64,000 nucleotides of DNA from 2-12-FULL-35-15 sp036386835 (GTDB lineage Bacteria; Bacteroidota; Bacteroidia; 2-12-FULL-35-15), in NCBI GenBank assembly GCA_036386835.1, contig DASVUX010000054.1, positions 62,001 to 126,000 of the forward strand, written 5' to 3'. Under the pieces are notes generated by a model. The model was not told where the DNA came from and did no database searches. It worked only from the letters and a program-made list of their open reading frames with translations. The translations under genes and the position numbers were made by a program. Positions 62,943 through 64,000 of the stretch are shown here, one piece after another. How positions within the stretch are numbered: the first letter of the stretch is position 1; each line of letters starts with the position of its first letter.

Positions 62943-64000
62943 ATGGCTATTAGTATTATTCAATCACCACAAGATTTTGAAACAGTTTATAATGATATTG
63001 TTTATGTAGTGAACAGTACAAATAAAACAGCGTGTAAATTCAAATACGTAGCTGATGTTTATGTAAACGGTGTAAAAATATTCCGTGATAAATTATTCCC
63101 GGAACCTTATTACGGCTATGCTGTATTTAAGATAGGGGCAATCCTTGAATCTTATGTAAGCTACACATTAGATAATGAGCAGGTAACATTTAAAACTGGT
63201 TCTGGCTCTGTTATATCCTACTATGTGAAGTTCGGTGAGGAGTATGATATATCTGGAACCTGTGATGAAACATCCACATTATACACGGACCTATTAACAT
63301 CAGAAACAAAGTACGCTCATAATGGTGTATTACAATATGAAGAATATCCAGACCGAGATTATAACACATATATGATTGGTGATAGTACCCGTAAATTCTT
63401 AACGGATGCGCCAGAGGAAATTGATATTGCAATGAATGAAAAATACTTTTTATCATTTATGCAGGATGGTACATCATCTTCAAAGATGCTACGTGTAAGA
63501 ACGTATGATATTAGTGGAGCAACTTATGGTATTTATTATTTTAATAATCCATACTACGCAGCAAATACAACATCAAAGAAATTTATATCAATGGGCTGCG
63601 GGCCCATGAATATTAATATAACACAGCCATCTTCAACAGAATTAAACCCACAATCAGGAGCAGTAATCAATAATGATGTTTATTCCTATGATGTGGATTT
63701 AGTAGCACATTCCAATTTAGTTTACAACGGAGATTTCTTGAATTCATTAGGAGGCTGGACAGTATATGAGGAAGATGGTTGTGGTAGATACTTTGATTTA
63801 ATAGCTGATAATGCAAGATACTCTAGCCCTGATGGAGGTTGTGGATTCCCTATACAATCCATTACATCATCCGTATCAACATTAACACAAGGTACTTCAT
63901 ATCGTGTAACAGTAGATGTATCTGCTTATAGTATGTCAGACTATGCGGACCCAAGATGGGTGGCAGTTTCATTAGGCGGTAACAGAACCGTTATGATGGG
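62943..64000 (+). CDS. Tail or adhesin protein, incomplete at window end
   Basis: An open frame from ATG 62943 (MAISIIQSPQDFETVYN) runs to the right edge without a stop, 352 codons in view. Beta-rich; a carbohydrate-binding-like jelly-roll starts near residue 260 (NLVYNGDFLNSLGGWTVYEEDG). Likely a phage tail or baseplate protein that binds surface glycans. Product unknown beyond that. Confidence 0.7.
   Translation, partial: MAISIIQSPQDFETVYNDIVYVVNSTNKTACKFKYVADVYVNGVKIFRDKLFPEPYYGYAVFKIGAILESYVSYTLDNEQVTFKTGSGSVISYYVKFGEEYDISGTCDETSTLYTDLLTSETKYAHNGVLQYEEYPDRDYNTYMIGDSTRKFLTDAPEEIDIAMNEKYFLSFMQDGTSSSKMLRVRTYDISGATYGIYYFNNPYYAANTTSKKFISMGCGPMNINITQPSSTELNPQSGAVINNDVYSYDVDLVAHSNLVYNGDFLNSLGGWTVYEEDGCGRYFDLIADNARYSSPDGGCGFPIQSITSSVSTLTQGTSYRVTVDVSAYSMSDYADPRWVAVSLGGNRTVMM

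Larger units (their letters stand above)
53843..64000 (+). mobile_element. Prophage, left part (runs off window)
   Basis: From the comM junction to the window end all genes are on the plus strand, clearly AT-richer than the host genes, and many are phage-like: terminase subunits, tail chaperone pair, fibre, gp10-like tail protein. The portal, capsid, tape measure and integrase genes are not visible. The strand and base composition change sharply at about 53.84 kb. Confidence 0.9.

Overview
The window looks like a chromosome segment of a Bacteroidota bacterium (Flavobacteriia/Sphingobacteriia-like), interrupted at its right end by an AT-richer prophage. The evidence is the conserved block rng - tiny mS38-like protein - TPR - HU - mutY - ssb - gldE - gldD, several promoters of the Bacteroidota type (TTTG, then TAnnTTTG about 20 bases later), few Shine-Dalgarno sites, and many proteins of this phylum (TonB plug/CarboxypepD_reg domains, PD40 propellers, GldD/GldE, lipoproteins). 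No rRNA, tRNA or CRISPR array was seen.

Layout. 1-7.2 kb: RNA decay, nucleoid and repair genes, gliding genes and heme A synthase. 7.4-9.1 kb: an ECF-like sigma factor with a zinc-finger/TPR anti-sigma-like membrane protein. 9.1-14.8 kb, minus strand: a complete dlt-like operon, read as carrier protein (dltC), SGNH protein (dltD), a previously uncalled 49-residue DltX-like microprotein, MBOAT (dltB), adenylating ligase (dltA) and an aldehyde dehydrogenase. 14.9-24.4 kb: transporter, L21/L27, SerS, DUF1653, metallo-hydrolase, a 1098-residue propeller/outer-membrane-barrel fusion, a half-size TSUP permease and an M20 peptidase. 24.7-31.1 kb: small unknown protein, GT-C enzyme, PLP lyase, RecQ, KdsD. 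31.2-47.8 kb: a surface-glycan locus (two GT2 enzymes, acyltransferase, three polytopic GT-C-like proteins, two DegT aminotransferases, epimerase, formyltransferase, left-handed beta-helix acetyltransferase, Gfo/Idh, SDR, and a TMTC-like protein with TPRs). 47.9-53.3 kb: TPR protein, hydrolase, YdeI-like, YceI, lipoprotein MsrB and a PorE-like protein.

From about 53.84 kb the C-terminal part of comM/yifB is cut off by a prophage. Its genes run on the plus strand to the window end: terminase subunits, sigma-like protein, small membrane protein, a tail-chaperone-like pair joined by a probable -1 frameshift at a nine-T run, a tail-terminator/collagen-like fibre fusion, a LamG protein, a gp10-like tail protein and an open-ended tail/adhesin protein. 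No integrase, portal or capsid gene is visible; they should lie beyond the window.

The most interesting system is the dlt-like operon in a lineage without teichoic acids. It keeps the DltX C-terminal aromatic/tyrosine motif and the DltD and DltC active-site motifs. The MBOAT, however, has Asn where DltB has its catalytic His, and the DltA pocket residue that is Cys in Bacillus is Met. This suggests a diverged envelope-acylation pathway whose acyl group and acceptor are unknown.
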